From DATKMS01 sp041497995 (lineage in GTDB: Bacteria > Desulfobacterota > Binatia > HRBIN30), in the NCBI GenBank assembly GCA_041497995.1, contig JBGQHM010000099.1, forward strand, positions 1 to 18,148: a stretch of DNA of 18,148 nt. Reading direction: 5' to 3'. The notes beneath the pieces are model-generated. The model made no database searches, was not told the DNA's origin, and saw only the letters and a list, made by a program, of their open reading frames with translations. The translations under genes and the position numbers were made by a program. This document shows positions 6,385 to 14,500 of this stretch, piece after piece. The stretch's first letter is position 1. The number at the start of each line of letters is the position of its first letter.

Positions 6385-7736
6385 TGGCCAAGGTCCTGAT
6401 CGTAGACGACGACGCGGTATCCTGCCGCCTGCTCAGCGAAGTGCTGACGCAAGATGGCGTGACCGTCGTGTGGGACACCGATCCGCGCCAAGCACTGGCG
6501 CGTATCGGAGCGGAGACCATCGACCTCGCCGTGCTCGACATTCGGATGCCGGAGATGAACGGCATCGAGTTGCTGCGCCGGCTGCGCTCCACACTCCCGG
6601 AGCTGCCGGTCATCGTCATGACTGGATTCGGGTCGGTCGACACGGCAGTCGAGGCCATCAGCGCCGGCGCCGTCGACTATGTCAGCAAACCGATGAACGT
6701 CGACGAGATCCGCGCCACCGTACGGCGCGCATTGGATCGCCACGCCGAGGTGCAGGCAGCCCTGCCGCTCGGCGATGAGACTGTTGCCGGCATGGTGGGC
6801 CGCTCCCCCGCAATGGTCGAGGTGTACAAGACGATCGCACGCGTCGCACCCGGTCCCAGCACGGTCCTCATTCTCGGCGAGAGCGGTACGGGTAAAGAGC
6901 TGGTTGCGCGCGCCATCCATCAACATAGCTTGCGTCGCGCGCTGCCGTTCGTCGCTGTGGATTGCACATCGCTGACAGAGACGTTGCTGGAGAGCGAGCT
7001 GTTCGGCTACGTCCGCGGCGCCTTCACCGGCGCCACCCGCGATGCCACCGGCTTGTTCGCCGAAGCCGACGGCGGCACTCTGTTCCTCGACGAGATCGGT
7101 GACGTCTCACCGGCACTGCAAGCCAAGCTGCTGCGCGTACTGCAGGAACATTCGATCCGGCCGGTCGGCGGCACACAGTGGCTGCCGGTCGATGTCCGCG
7201 TGCTCGCCGCCACGAACCGTGACCTCACCGCCGCAGTCGCTTCCGGACGCTTTCGCGAGGATCTGTATTACCGTCTCAAGGTCGTCACCATTCGCTTGCC
7301 GCCACTACGCGAGCGGCGCGACGACATCCCGCTGCTCGTCGATCACCTGGTGCAGCGCGCCGCACGCCAATGCGACAAGCCCGTCACAGGATTGTCCGCG
7401 GCAGCGCTCGCGGTGTTGCAAGGCCATGACTGGCCGGGCAACGTACGTGAGATGGCCCACGTGCTGGAACGCAGCGTCGCTTTGGCACAGCACGATGTCA
7501 TCGGTGTCGATGACCTCCCACAAGAGATCCGCAGCCCAGTGCGAGTCGCGGCCCCGGACCTGCTCGCTGACCGGCCGACCTTGGAGGAGTTGAAGCAGCT
7601 GTACATCCAACGAGTCTTGGAGGAGAGTGGAGGCAATGTCAGCCGCGCGGCAACGGTCCTCGGCGTCGACCGCCGGTCGCTGTACCGCATGCTGCAACGC
7701 TATGGCATCTCCCACCGAGGCTTCGGTGAAGGCTAG
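6384..7736 (+). CDS. NtrC-family sigma-54-dependent response regulator
   Basis: 450 residues in three domains. The receiver (1-115) has the acidic pocket Asp8-10, phospho-acceptor Asp52 ('LDIRMPEMNG') and Lys102. The AAA+ activator domain (about 138-365) has Walker A GESGTGKE (165-172), the sigma-54 contact loop GAFTGA (212-217), Walker B 'GTLFLDEIGD' (231-240) and 'REDLYYRLKV'. The Fis-type helix-turn-helix ends the protein ('GGNVSRAATVLGVDRRSLYRMLQRYGI'). All residues needed for phosphorylation-driven activation of sigma-54 polymerase are present. It is cognate to the kinase encoded immediately upstream, whose stop overlaps its ATG. Its likely target is the paired dyad at 7756-7789 and the promoter at 7842-7858, which start 20 bp behind its own stop codon; this link is inference. 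Overall architecture resembles ZraR/HydG and NtrC-type metal or envelope regulators. Confidence 0.96.
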   Translation: MAKVLIVDDDAVSCRLLSEVLTQDGVTVVWDTDPRQALARIGAETIDLAVLDIRMPEMNGIELLRRLRSTLPELPVIVMTGFGSVDTAVEAISAGAVDYVSKPMNVDEIRATVRRALDRHAEVQAALPLGDETVAGMVGRSPAMVEVYKTIARVAPGPSTVLILGESGTGKELVARAIHQHSLRRALPFVAVDCTSLTETLLESELFGYVRGAFTGATRDATGLFAEADGGTLFLDEIGDVSPALQAKLLRVLQEHSIRPVGGTQWLPVDVRVLAATNRDLTAAVASGRFREDLYYRLKVVTIRLPPLRERRDDIPLLVDHLVQRAARQCDKPVTGLSAAALAVLQGHDWPGNVREMAHVLERSVALAQHDVIGVDDLPQEIRSPVRVAAPDLLADRPTLEELKQLYIQRVLEESGGNVSRAATVLGVDRRSLYRMLQRYGISHRGFGEG

Positions 7737-7755
7737 GATCACAGGCACCTGCCGG

Positions 7756-7789
7756 GACAGTTTGTCACGGGATCCTCTGACAAACTGTC
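7756..7789. promoter_or_regulatory. Paired enhancer (UAS) for the NtrC-type regulator
   Basis: A perfect 12-bp inverted repeat GACAGTTTGTCA (7756-7767) / TGACAAACTGTC (7778-7789) surrounds a 10-bp spacer centred on GGATCC. Each arm is itself a dyad, GACA-N3-TGTC, with centres at 7761 and 7784, 23 bp or about two helical turns apart. Two dyads on one DNA face, centred about 96 bp before the predicted start of transcription, is the standard geometry for NtrC-family activators. The hairpin could also help end the regulator transcript, but no T-tract follows. Confidence 0.7.
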
Positions 7790-7796
7790 TCGATTG

Positions 7797-7825
7797 ACGC
7801 ATGGTACAGGCCGCAAAACGCATGG
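7797..7825 (+). repeat. Direct repeat ACGCATGG, 21-bp period, between enhancer and promoter
   Basis: ACGCATGG occurs at 7797-7804 and 7818-7825, exactly 21 bp apart (two helical turns), in the stretch between the paired dyad and the -24/-12 promoter. Same-face spacing suggests a possible site for a second regulator. An 8-bp repeat in 50 bp can arise by chance. Confidence 0.3.
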
Positions 7826-7841
7826 ATCGTGGTAGCCACGC

Positions 7842-7858
7842 TCGGCACCACACTTGCT
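7842..7858 (+). promoter_or_regulatory. Sigma-54 promoter driving the small-protein/efflux region
   Basis: TCGGCACCACACTTGCT matches the sigma-54 consensus: GGCAC with GG at 7844-7845, ten bases, then GC at 7856-7857 within TTGC followed by T. Transcription should begin near 7869, leaving a leader of about 20 nt that contains the ribosome site AAGGGGA (7874-7880) before ATG 7889. The promoter lies downstream of a sigma-54 activator gene and about 96 bp from a paired enhancer dyad, so three independent elements agree. Confidence 0.78.
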
Positions 7859-7888
7859 GCGGTTTAAGCCCCCAAGGGGATACGTGCA

Positions 7889-8161
7889 ATGCTCGCGAAA
7901 CAGCTCGAACTTGACGACAGCACCGAAGTGCCTGCCAACCGTCTCAAACTCGTTGGTGAGCGCCCTCTCGGCGCCGAAGAGCATCCGCCAGAACGCCGCG
8001 GGCGACTGAGGTTCATCGGCAATGTCTGGGATCGCGTCCGCGAGCAAGTTCGGCAGCAACCCGAGCGCTACGCGCATCTGGCCGATCGTCTGATCGTGTT
8101 GCTCATCGCAGTCGTGTTGGCGGTTTCCGCTTACATCCTCATTCTCGCCGATCCAACCTGA
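7889..8161 (+). CDS. Small single-pass membrane protein, first gene behind the sigma-54 promoter
   Basis: 90 residues, ATG 7889 with AAGGGGA eight bases upstream. Residues 1-62 are polar and charged (Glu/Arg-rich, 'EEHPPERRGRLRFIGNVWDRVREQVRQQPERYAH'-like composition, paraphrased from positions 30-63). Residues about 65-87 form one hydrophobic helix ('RLIVLLIAVVLAVSAYILIL') followed by a four-residue tail, so it is a tail-anchored type with the charged part probably in the cytoplasm. I recognise no family. It has no cysteine and only two histidines (His32 and His63), so metal binding by the polar part is unlikely. Position as the first product of the activated transcript suggests a role in signalling or pump assembly, but nothing in the sequence proves it. 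Good ribosome site and correct leader spacing support that it is real. Confidence 0.7.
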   Translation: MLAKQLELDDSTEVPANRLKLVGERPLGAEEHPPERRGRLRFIGNVWDRVREQVRQQPERYAHLADRLIVLLIAVVLAVSAYILILADPT

Positions 8162-8212
8162 CGTCCTGGCCGCTCAGTACCGCCTGCCCGTCTTCAACGA
8201 GACTCGATGCCA

Positions 8213-8243
8213 CGCCAGCTGCGGCACTACGCCCCAGCTGGCG
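8213..8243. other. Inverted repeat between the two small genes
   Basis: CGCCAGCT (8213-8220) pairs with AGCTGGCG (8236-8243) around a 15-nt loop, in the 179-bp gap between the small membrane gene and the Cys-rich gene. It has no T-tract. It could be a weak attenuator, an mRNA-stabilising stem or chance. Confidence 0.25.
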
Positions 8244-8340
8244 CTGCCTCCACTGCCCCACCACCTTCTGCCGATCCGGCCATTCACATGGCTCGCCACT
8301 TGCTGACTTCTTCGCAGCTAGAGCAGCAACGAGGTGAATA

Positions 8341-8676
8341 ATGGAACTTGCACACGGGATCGCGCATGTGTCGTTTTCGGGTGGCGGTGTCTTCTTGCCC
8401 GCCCGCGACCCATACGATCGGCAGACGCTCATCGAGCATGTGATGCAGCGGGTCCGCGCCAAGGGTCGGGTGCAAGTTCTCGTCGATAGCCATCGCTGGA
8501 TGGTGCAGCGGGCCCCTTCCAACGCGCGGACAGCCTGCGCGGCCTGCGGCCAGGCAGCCGATGCAGCTTGTTACTCCAACACCAGCGCGAGCGCGGCGTA
8601 CTGCATGTACTGCGCACTGGGAAGTCCGCCGCACCTAGAGCAATTGCACCACGAAGAGTGGCGACAAGTTGGCTGA
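8341..8676 (+). CDS. Small Cys-rich protein with two CxxC pairs (putative zinc-ribbon), unknown function
   Basis: 111 residues. ATG 8341 is preceded by GAGGTGA about five bases upstream, a good ribosome site. The N-terminal half (1-60) is a mixed, soluble-looking sequence without signal peptide ('SFSGGGVFLPARDPYDRQTL'). The C-terminal half has Cys66-x2-Cys69, Cys77, and Cys88-x2-Cys91 ('YCMYCALG'), followed by His98, His103 and His104. Two CxxC pairs 18 residues apart suggest a zinc ribbon or another metal site; the extra Cys and His residues could bind additional metal. I do not recognise the family. It lies between the sigma-54 promoter and the efflux operon on the same strand, so a cytoplasmic metal sensor, buffer or adaptor for the pump is a reasonable but unproven idea. 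Confidence 0.62.
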   Translation: MELAHGIAHVSFSGGGVFLPARDPYDRQTLIEHVMQRVRAKGRVQVLVDSHRWMVQRAPSNARTACAACGQAADAACYSNTSASAAYCMYCALGSPPHLEQLHHEEWRQVG

Positions 8677-8792
8677 TGCCGTTTCACAGGAGAACGGCGG
8701 ACTGCGCTGCCACCCTGCGCATCACTCGATGCAGCGCTGAGGCCCCATGCCACAGCCCCCGTGGCAAAAAGCCTCATGATCCGCACCCCCGC

Positions 8793-8842
8793 CCAGCTGC
8801 GCCGGAACACTATGAGACCGCCCCTCGATCCGGCGCAGCTGG
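8793..8842. terminator. Strong GC-rich stem-loop before the efflux operon (attenuator/terminator or operator)
   Basis: A perfect 14-bp inverted repeat, CCAGCTGCGCCGGA (8793-8806) and TCCGGCGCAGCTGG (8829-8842), with a 22-nt loop, lies in the 288-bp gap between the Cys-rich gene and the outer-membrane channel gene. The RNA stem would be very stable. No T-run follows, so it may be a Rho-assisted terminator, an attenuator that lowers pump expression relative to the small genes, or a protein-binding site; its right arm ends in the GG of a -24/-12-like match. Confidence 0.5.
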
Positions 8843-8855
8843 CATTCTCCTGGCT
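8839..8855 (+). promoter_or_regulatory. Possible weaker sigma-54 promoter for the efflux operon
   Basis: CTGGCATTCTCCTGGCT has CTGGCA with GG at 8841-8842, ten bases, and GC at 8853-8854, so the invariant GG-N10-GC is kept although the -12 element reads TGGC rather than TTGC. The predicted start is near 8866, about 100 nt before the chosen start of the channel gene. The -24 GG lies in the right arm of the 14-bp inverted repeat. Confidence 0.3.
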
Positions 8856-8964
8856 ATCCTTGATCCACTATCATGACCTTGTCTCCCCGGAGCCGCATGA
8901 CCAGTTGTTCCTCCTGAGTCGCTCGACCGTCGATCGCCTTCTCCAGCCCGTGACCATTCGTTCA

Positions 8965-10341
8965 ATGACTCCAGCCCGTCTCGGGGAGTGCAGCGCTGCA
9001 TCACGCCGCCGCCTGCTCTTCCGCCATATCGCCTCTGTGAGCTTGCTGACCTTCGCCGCCGCGGCTCACGGCCAGCAGCAGAGTGTCCCGGTGTCCCTCA
9101 CTCCGGCGGACTACCTCGACGAAGCCAAGCTGACGGGCTTGCTGTGGGAGCAATCCCCAGAGGTCGTCGAGGCCCGCAGGTCCGCGGGTATCGCCGCGAG
9201 CGAGGTGACCCGGGCACACAAGTACCCCAACCCGGCTTTGGACTTCACCTGGGGCACCATTCCGATTGGACCGAGCAATCCGCGCGACCTCCACGACCCG
9301 ATCGGCAATGTCCCGAACTACAACGTCGGCCTTTCGGAGTTGTTCGAGATCGCCAAACGCGGCCCGCGCCAAGCGGCAACCACAGCCGAGCTCGAAGCTG
9401 CGCACGCGCAAGCGGTTGCAATGTTGGCGACACGCTTCTTCGACCTGATGGAGGCCATCGGCCGTATCGCCCGGAGTCAGGTGCGGTCGTCGGTGATCAA
9501 CGGACAGGTCCACGCCAGTGAGCGGATGTTGGAGTTAGACCGCGCTCGCACGTCGAAGGGGGACATTGCCGGCGTCGATGTACAGCGCTCCGAGGTCGAG
9601 CACGCACGTCTCGTCGCCGCACGCGGAGCGGCGCGGACTGATCTGGAGACCGCCCGGGGGGCCTGCGCTGCGATCATCGCGGTGGCGTGTCCGCCGTTCG
9701 AATCGGGCAACGCGGCGCGCCGCTACCTGCGGCAAACAGCCGCGCAGGACATACCGACGACGTGGTCGGATGCGTTCGAGCACCAACGCCCCGACATCGC
9801 CGCGCTGAACGCTACGCTGCATGCCGCGGGCGAGCGCGCCACACTCGCCAAACGTCGGGTCATTCCCGACGTGACCGTGCGAATGGGATATACGTACGAC
9901 ACCTTCGTCGCCGCCGGGAATCAGCGGCAGAGCCTGGGGCTCGGCGTGCAGTTGCCGTTGCCGGTGATGGATCAAGGCCAAGCCGATCTGCAGGCGGCGA
10001 TGGCCACGCTCGAACGGGCATCGCGCGTGCGGGATTCGCTCGTTGAGTCCGGCCGCCAGACGCTGCAGGCGGCCACACGCCAGCGCGAGCTGGTGGCGGC
10101 CCGTATCCGACAATTGGACGCAGCGCTGTCCACCGCGCGCCAGCTCCGCGACGCCACGCTCGGCGCGGCCCGTCAGGGCGGCGCCTCGCAGGTGGACGTG
10201 TTGCTCGCCGTACGCGCGTACCAGGAATTGTTGCTCGACCGCACGGATCTCGACGCGGACGCCTATCAGACCGCGCTGGCAGCCCGGCAATCCGCAGCGG
10301 CTTTCCCGCACCCAACAACGAACGAGAGAGAGATGCGATGA
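8965..10341 (+). CDS. Outer-membrane efflux channel, TolC/CzcC family
   Basis: 458 residues from ATG 8965. The frame is open back to 8761, but that part contains the 14-bp hairpin and reads as non-coding, while 8965 gives a twin-arginine-free signal peptide: 'RRR', a hydrophobic stretch and cleavage near 'AAAAHG'. GTG 8950 is an alternative, and neither has a clear ribosome site. The mature protein shows two outer-membrane efflux repeats: 'SPEVVEARRSAGIAASEVTRAHKYPNP' shape at the start of the first, and 'RPDIAALNATLHAAGERATLAKR' shape at the start of the second (each quoted by type from 9150-9230 and 9786-9855), followed by long alpha-helical segments. Such proteins form the trimeric exit duct of CBA pumps. 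The stop overlaps the adaptor ATG by 4 bp. The CzcC label rests on the neighbouring heavy-metal type pump. Confidence 0.9.
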   Translation: MTPARLGECSAASRRRLLFRHIASVSLLTFAAAAHGQQQSVPVSLTPADYLDEAKLTGLLWEQSPEVVEARRSAGIAASEVTRAHKYPNPALDFTWGTIPIGPSNPRDLHDPIGNVPNYNVGLSELFEIAKRGPRQAATTAELEAAHAQAVAMLATRFFDLMEAIGRIARSQVRSSVINGQVHASERMLELDRARTSKGDIAGVDVQRSEVEHARLVAARGAARTDLETARGACAAIIAVACPPFESGNAARRYLRQTAAQDIPTTWSDAFEHQRPDIAALNATLHAAGERATLAKRRVIPDVTVRMGYTYDTFVAAGNQRQSLGLGVQLPLPVMDQGQADLQAAMATLERASRVRDSLVESGRQTLQAATRQRELVAARIRQLDAALSTARQLRDATLGAARQGGASQVDVLLAVRAYQELLLDRTDLDADAYQTALAARQSAAAFPHPTTNEREMR

Positions 10342-11546
10342 GCGAGGAATCCACTGCCTACGTAGCGACGACAGAACCGGCCATGCCCTCGACGCCGGGC
10401 TCGGCCCGCGTGAAGTGGAGCGTCGTCGGCCTCGGCGTCATCGTCATCGTCGGGGTCGTGGTGGCCGCGCGGGCGCACAAGGAAACCGCGACCGACGTAG
10501 CGCCTGCCTTTACAGTCAGCGGTGATGGAGTCGACATTCGTGATGGCGCTGCCGCGTGGAGCTATCTTGATTTTGCACAGGCGCAGGTCGGTCAGCCAAT
10601 CCCGCTCGAGCCCGTCCCCGCCCGCGTGGCCTTCGACGAAGCGCGTTCGCAGCCGATCTTCGCCCCACTTCCCGGGCGCGTCGATGCTGTCAGCGTGCGA
10701 CTCGGCCAACACGTCGACAAAGGCGAGCGGTTACTGGCCATTCGTTCGACGGCCCTTGTGGACTTGTCCAAAGAGATCGATCTGCTGCGATCCAAGGAAA
10801 GTGCGCGTGGCAAGGCCGTCGAGCGGCTGCGGGCGCTCGTGACGCTCAAGGCCGTGCCGGAGAAGGACCTCATCAGCGCGGAGCAGGATCTGAAGCAGGC
10901 GCAGCTGGCGCGCGAAGCGGCAGAGCTCAAGCTGCGCAGCCTGTCAGTCGCCGATGCGAGCGAGGGCCGCTACTGGTTGACCGCTCCGCAGGCGGGCGTG
11001 GTCGTCGAGCGCGGCGTACTGATGGGCCAGGAGGTTGGCCCGGACCGCGGCGATCCGCTGCTAGTCGTCGCCGAAGTGGACGAAGTGATCGTCACCGCCG
11101 ACGTGCCGGAAGTGGATGTCCGCGGCCTGCAAGTCGGACAACCCGCATCGATTTCGTCAGCCGCAGCGCCGGATCAGCGCATCACCGGGCACGTCGAGTA
11201 CGTCGGTGAAGTCGTCGACCCGGTCCGTCGCATGGTCAACGTGCGCGTCCGCGTCCCCAACACCGATCGGCTATTGCGTCCAAATGCCTTTGTGCAGGTA
11301 GCCTTCTCCACCGACGGACAGAATCGTGTGCTGGTCCCCGCCGAAGCGGTCGTGACAGACGATCAACGGTCGTTCATCTTCGTGCGGATGCCATCCAAAC
11401 CGCAGCGTTTGGAACGGCGCCCGGTGAGCATCGGTCGTCATCGGGAAGGACAGGTCGAGATCGTCGACGGGCTTTCGGCCGGAGAAACATTTGTGTCGAA
11501 AGGTGCGCTGCTGCTGCTGAACGCGGTCGATCTCGCACAGGGCTAA
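10338..11546 (+). CDS. RND efflux periplasmic adaptor (CzcB/HlyD family)
   Basis: 402 residues, ATG 10338 overlapping the channel gene stop as ATGA. One N-terminal membrane segment (about residues 26-44, 'VVGLGVIVIVGVVVAA') anchors it to the inner membrane. Then follow a split lipoyl/barrel-sandwich domain ('IFAPLPGRVDAVSVRLGQHV' and 'YWLTAPQAGVVVERGVLMGQ'), with an alpha-hairpin coiled coil between them (about 137-197), a beta-barrel ('VDVRGLQVGQPASI') and a membrane-proximal domain near the C-terminus. This order is that of membrane-fusion proteins linking an RND pump to its outer-membrane channel. No His- or Met-rich metal-loading N-terminal segment is seen, unlike some CzcB and CusB proteins. 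It lies 3 bp before the pump gene, so all three parts are co-expressed. Confidence 0.93.
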   Translation: MSEESTAYVATTEPAMPSTPGSARVKWSVVGLGVIVIVGVVVAARAHKETATDVAPAFTVSGDGVDIRDGAAAWSYLDFAQAQVGQPIPLEPVPARVAFDEARSQPIFAPLPGRVDAVSVRLGQHVDKGERLLAIRSTALVDLSKEIDLLRSKESARGKAVERLRALVTLKAVPEKDLISAEQDLKQAQLAREAAELKLRSLSVADASEGRYWLTAPQAGVVVERGVLMGQEVGPDRGDPLLVVAEVDEVIVTADVPEVDVRGLQVGQPASISSAAAPDQRITGHVEYVGEVVDPVRRMVNVRVRVPNTDRLLRPNAFVQVAFSTDGQNRVLVPAEAVVTDDQRSFIFVRMPSKPQRLERRPVSIGRHREGQVEIVDGLSAGETFVSKGALLLLNAVDLAQG

Positions 11547-11549
11547 GCG

Positions 11550-14500
11550 GTGTTTGATCACATCGTGCAGTTCTCGCTGCGCAATCGCGCGGCGGTTGTT
11601 TTCTTCAGCCTCGTCGTCTGCGTTGCCGGGATCTACTCGTTCCGGGCACTCACCATCGAGGCGTTTCCCGATCCCACCGACACGCAGGTCAGCGTCATCA
11701 CGATCTTCGCGGGACAGCCTACCGAAGAGGTCGAACGGCAGATTGGCCTGCCGATCGAACGGGCGCTGAATGGCACGCCCGGTCTGACGCGGCTGCGCAA
11801 CCTGTCGCTGTTCGGCCTGTCATCCGTCACGCTGACCTTCGCCGACAGCGTCGATGCGTTGTTTGCACGCGCCCAGGTTCTCGAACGGTTGCGCGGCGCC
11901 GATCTGCCCGACGGCGTCACACCGGAGCTCGGACCGCTGGCAACACCGATCGGCGAGATCTACCGCTACACACTCAGCGGCGCCGGCAATGACCCGATGC
12001 GGTTGCGCACGTTGCAAGACTGGGTCGTGGCGCCGCGGCTGATGCGCGTCCAGGGCGTGGCCGACGTCGTGGATTACGGTGGGTTGGTGCGCGAGATCCA
12101 TGTGCAGCCGTCACCCGCCAAGCTCGCCGCCTATGGGTTGACGCTCGAAGAGCTGGAGATCGCGCTCAAAAAAGCGTCGCAAAACGCCAGCGGCGGTGTG
12201 CTCGAACGCGGCTCGGAGCAAATGGTGATTCGCAGCGAGGGCCTCTTCCGACACCTCGATGACATCGCCGTCGTGCCGATCGCCAGTCGCGACGGCACGC
12301 CCGTGCTCGTGCGCGACGTTGCGACCGTCAGCGACGGTTGGGCGCCGCGCCAGGGCGTGGTGAGCCGCGGCGCCGACTACGACACCGTCGAGGGCATCGT
12401 GCTCATGCGGCGCGCCGAGAACCCCACCGCGGTGCTGGAGCGCGTGCGCGAGGCCATCGACGAGCTCAACGCGCACATCCTCCCTAGCGGCATCCGGGTC
12501 GTGCCGTTCTACGACCGCACCGACTTGGTCAACACCACGCTCTCCACGGTCGGCCGCAACCTGCTCGAAGGCGCCCTCCTCGTCACCCTCGTACTCTTTG
12601 TCTTTCTGCTGGACCTCAAGGCGGCGCTGATCGTCGGCGCCTTGATCCCACTGTCACTGCTGTCGGCATTCATCTACCTGAAGGCACGCGGCATGAGCGC
12701 CAACCTGCTGAGCATGGGCGCGGTCGACTTCGGCATCATCGTCGACGGTGGCGTGGTGATCATCGAGAGCATCGTACGACAGCTATCGCGAGACATCGGC
12801 ATCCCCGTCTCGACCGAACACATGCGCGACCGCATTCAGCGGGCGGTGAGCCATGTCGTCCGCCCGACCATGTTCTCCCTGCTCATCATCATCGCCGCCT
12901 ACTTGCCCATCTTCCTGCTGGAGCGTGTTGAAGGGCGCATCTTCGCACCGATGGCCAACACGGTCGTGGCAGCGCTCTTAGGCGCGCTGCTGTTCTCCCT
13001 GTCGCTCGTGCCGGTGCTGGCGACCTTCGCGTACCGCGAGCCGATCCGGCATCGGGTGTCGCCGGTGCTGGCCTGGGCACAGGCGGCGTACGATCCGACG
13101 CTGATGTGGGCGATGCGGCACGCCTGGGTCGTGCTGGGCGGTAGCTTGCTGGCCTTGGTGGCAGCCGGAGTGGTTCTGACGAAGCTCGGTTCCGAATTCC
13201 TCCCCGAGTTGAACGAAGGTTCGTTGTACCTCACGTTCACCCTCCCCGCCAACATCAGCCTGACCGAGGGCCGCCGCTTGGTACCACGGATCACCGAGAT
13301 TCTGCGCCGCTATCCGGAGGTCGAGAACATCCTGTCTCAGCTCGGCCGGCCGGAGGACGGCACCGACCCGACGCTGACCAACAACCTGGAGTTCTTCGTG
13401 CGCCTCAAGCCGCCCGAAACGTGGCCGCCCGGTGTCCACACCCTGTCCGATGTCGTTGAGCGGCTGAACGGCGGCGTCGCGGAAATCCCCGGGCTGGAAG
13501 TGAACTTCTCGCAACCAATCCGCGACAACGTCAACGAGAACATCTCCGGCCAGTTCGGACAGATCGCCGTCAAGCTGTACGGCGATGATCTGCACGTCAT
13601 GCAGGACCTCGCCGAGCGCGTCAGAGCCTCCATCGCCAAGTCGCCCGGCGCGGCCGATCTGGGCATCGTCAAGAGCAGTGAGATCCCGCAACTGCAGGTC
13701 GAGCCCGACCGCGGCGCACTGGGCCGCTATGGCCTCGACATGGAGGACTTCCAGCATGCGCTGCAGGCGGCGCTGGGCGGACAGCCGGTCGGCGTATTTT
13801 GGGACGGCGAGGCTCGACACAGCATCGTCATGCGCTACCCAGCCGCCGCACGCGACGACGTTGAGAAGATCCGCAAGGTGCGCGTCGCGGTGCAAGGCGG
13901 CATCACCGTCCCACTCGAAACGCTGGCGCACGTCTCCATTGGCAGCGGCCGCGCCGCCATCAGCCGCGAGAATGGACATCGCTACATCGGCATCCGCATG
14001 AACGTGCGCGGGCGCGACATGGGGTCGTTCGTCGACGAGGCGCGCGCCCAGGTCACACACGACGTGCCGCTGCCCACGGGCATGACCATCGAATGGGGCG
14101 GCGAGTTCGAGAGCAAGGAACGCGCGATGGCGCGCCTCACACTCGTGGTCCCGGTGGCGCTGCTGATCACGCTGGTCCTGCTGTTCAACGCCTTCGGATC
14201 ATTTGGCCCGGCGGTTTTGGTGCTCCTCAATGTGCCGTTCGCGTTGGTTGGCGGCGTTGCGGGCCTGGCGTGGATGGGCATGCCGCTTTCGGTGTCGGCG
14301 GCCGTCGGGTTCATCGCCCTCATCGGTCAAGCGTCGCTCAACGGCGTGCTTGTGTTGTCGGCGATTCTCGATCGCCGGCGCGTCGGGGATCCACTCGACA
14401 TCGCTATCGTCAACGGCTGCCGCGAACGCCTGCGTGCCGTGCTCATGACCGCGACGCTGGCGGCGCTGGGACTCGTGCCGGCCGCCATGAGCCGCGCCAT

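Noticed and set aside
8761..8964. 68-codon N-terminal extension of the outer-membrane channel frame
   Set aside because: The stretch contains a 14-bp hairpin and a possible promoter, has no ribosome site, and would bury the signal peptide 68 residues into the protein.
12978..14060. 360-codon minus-strand frame inside the RND pump gene
   Set aside because: Mirror of the pump codons; no recognisable domain and no start signal.
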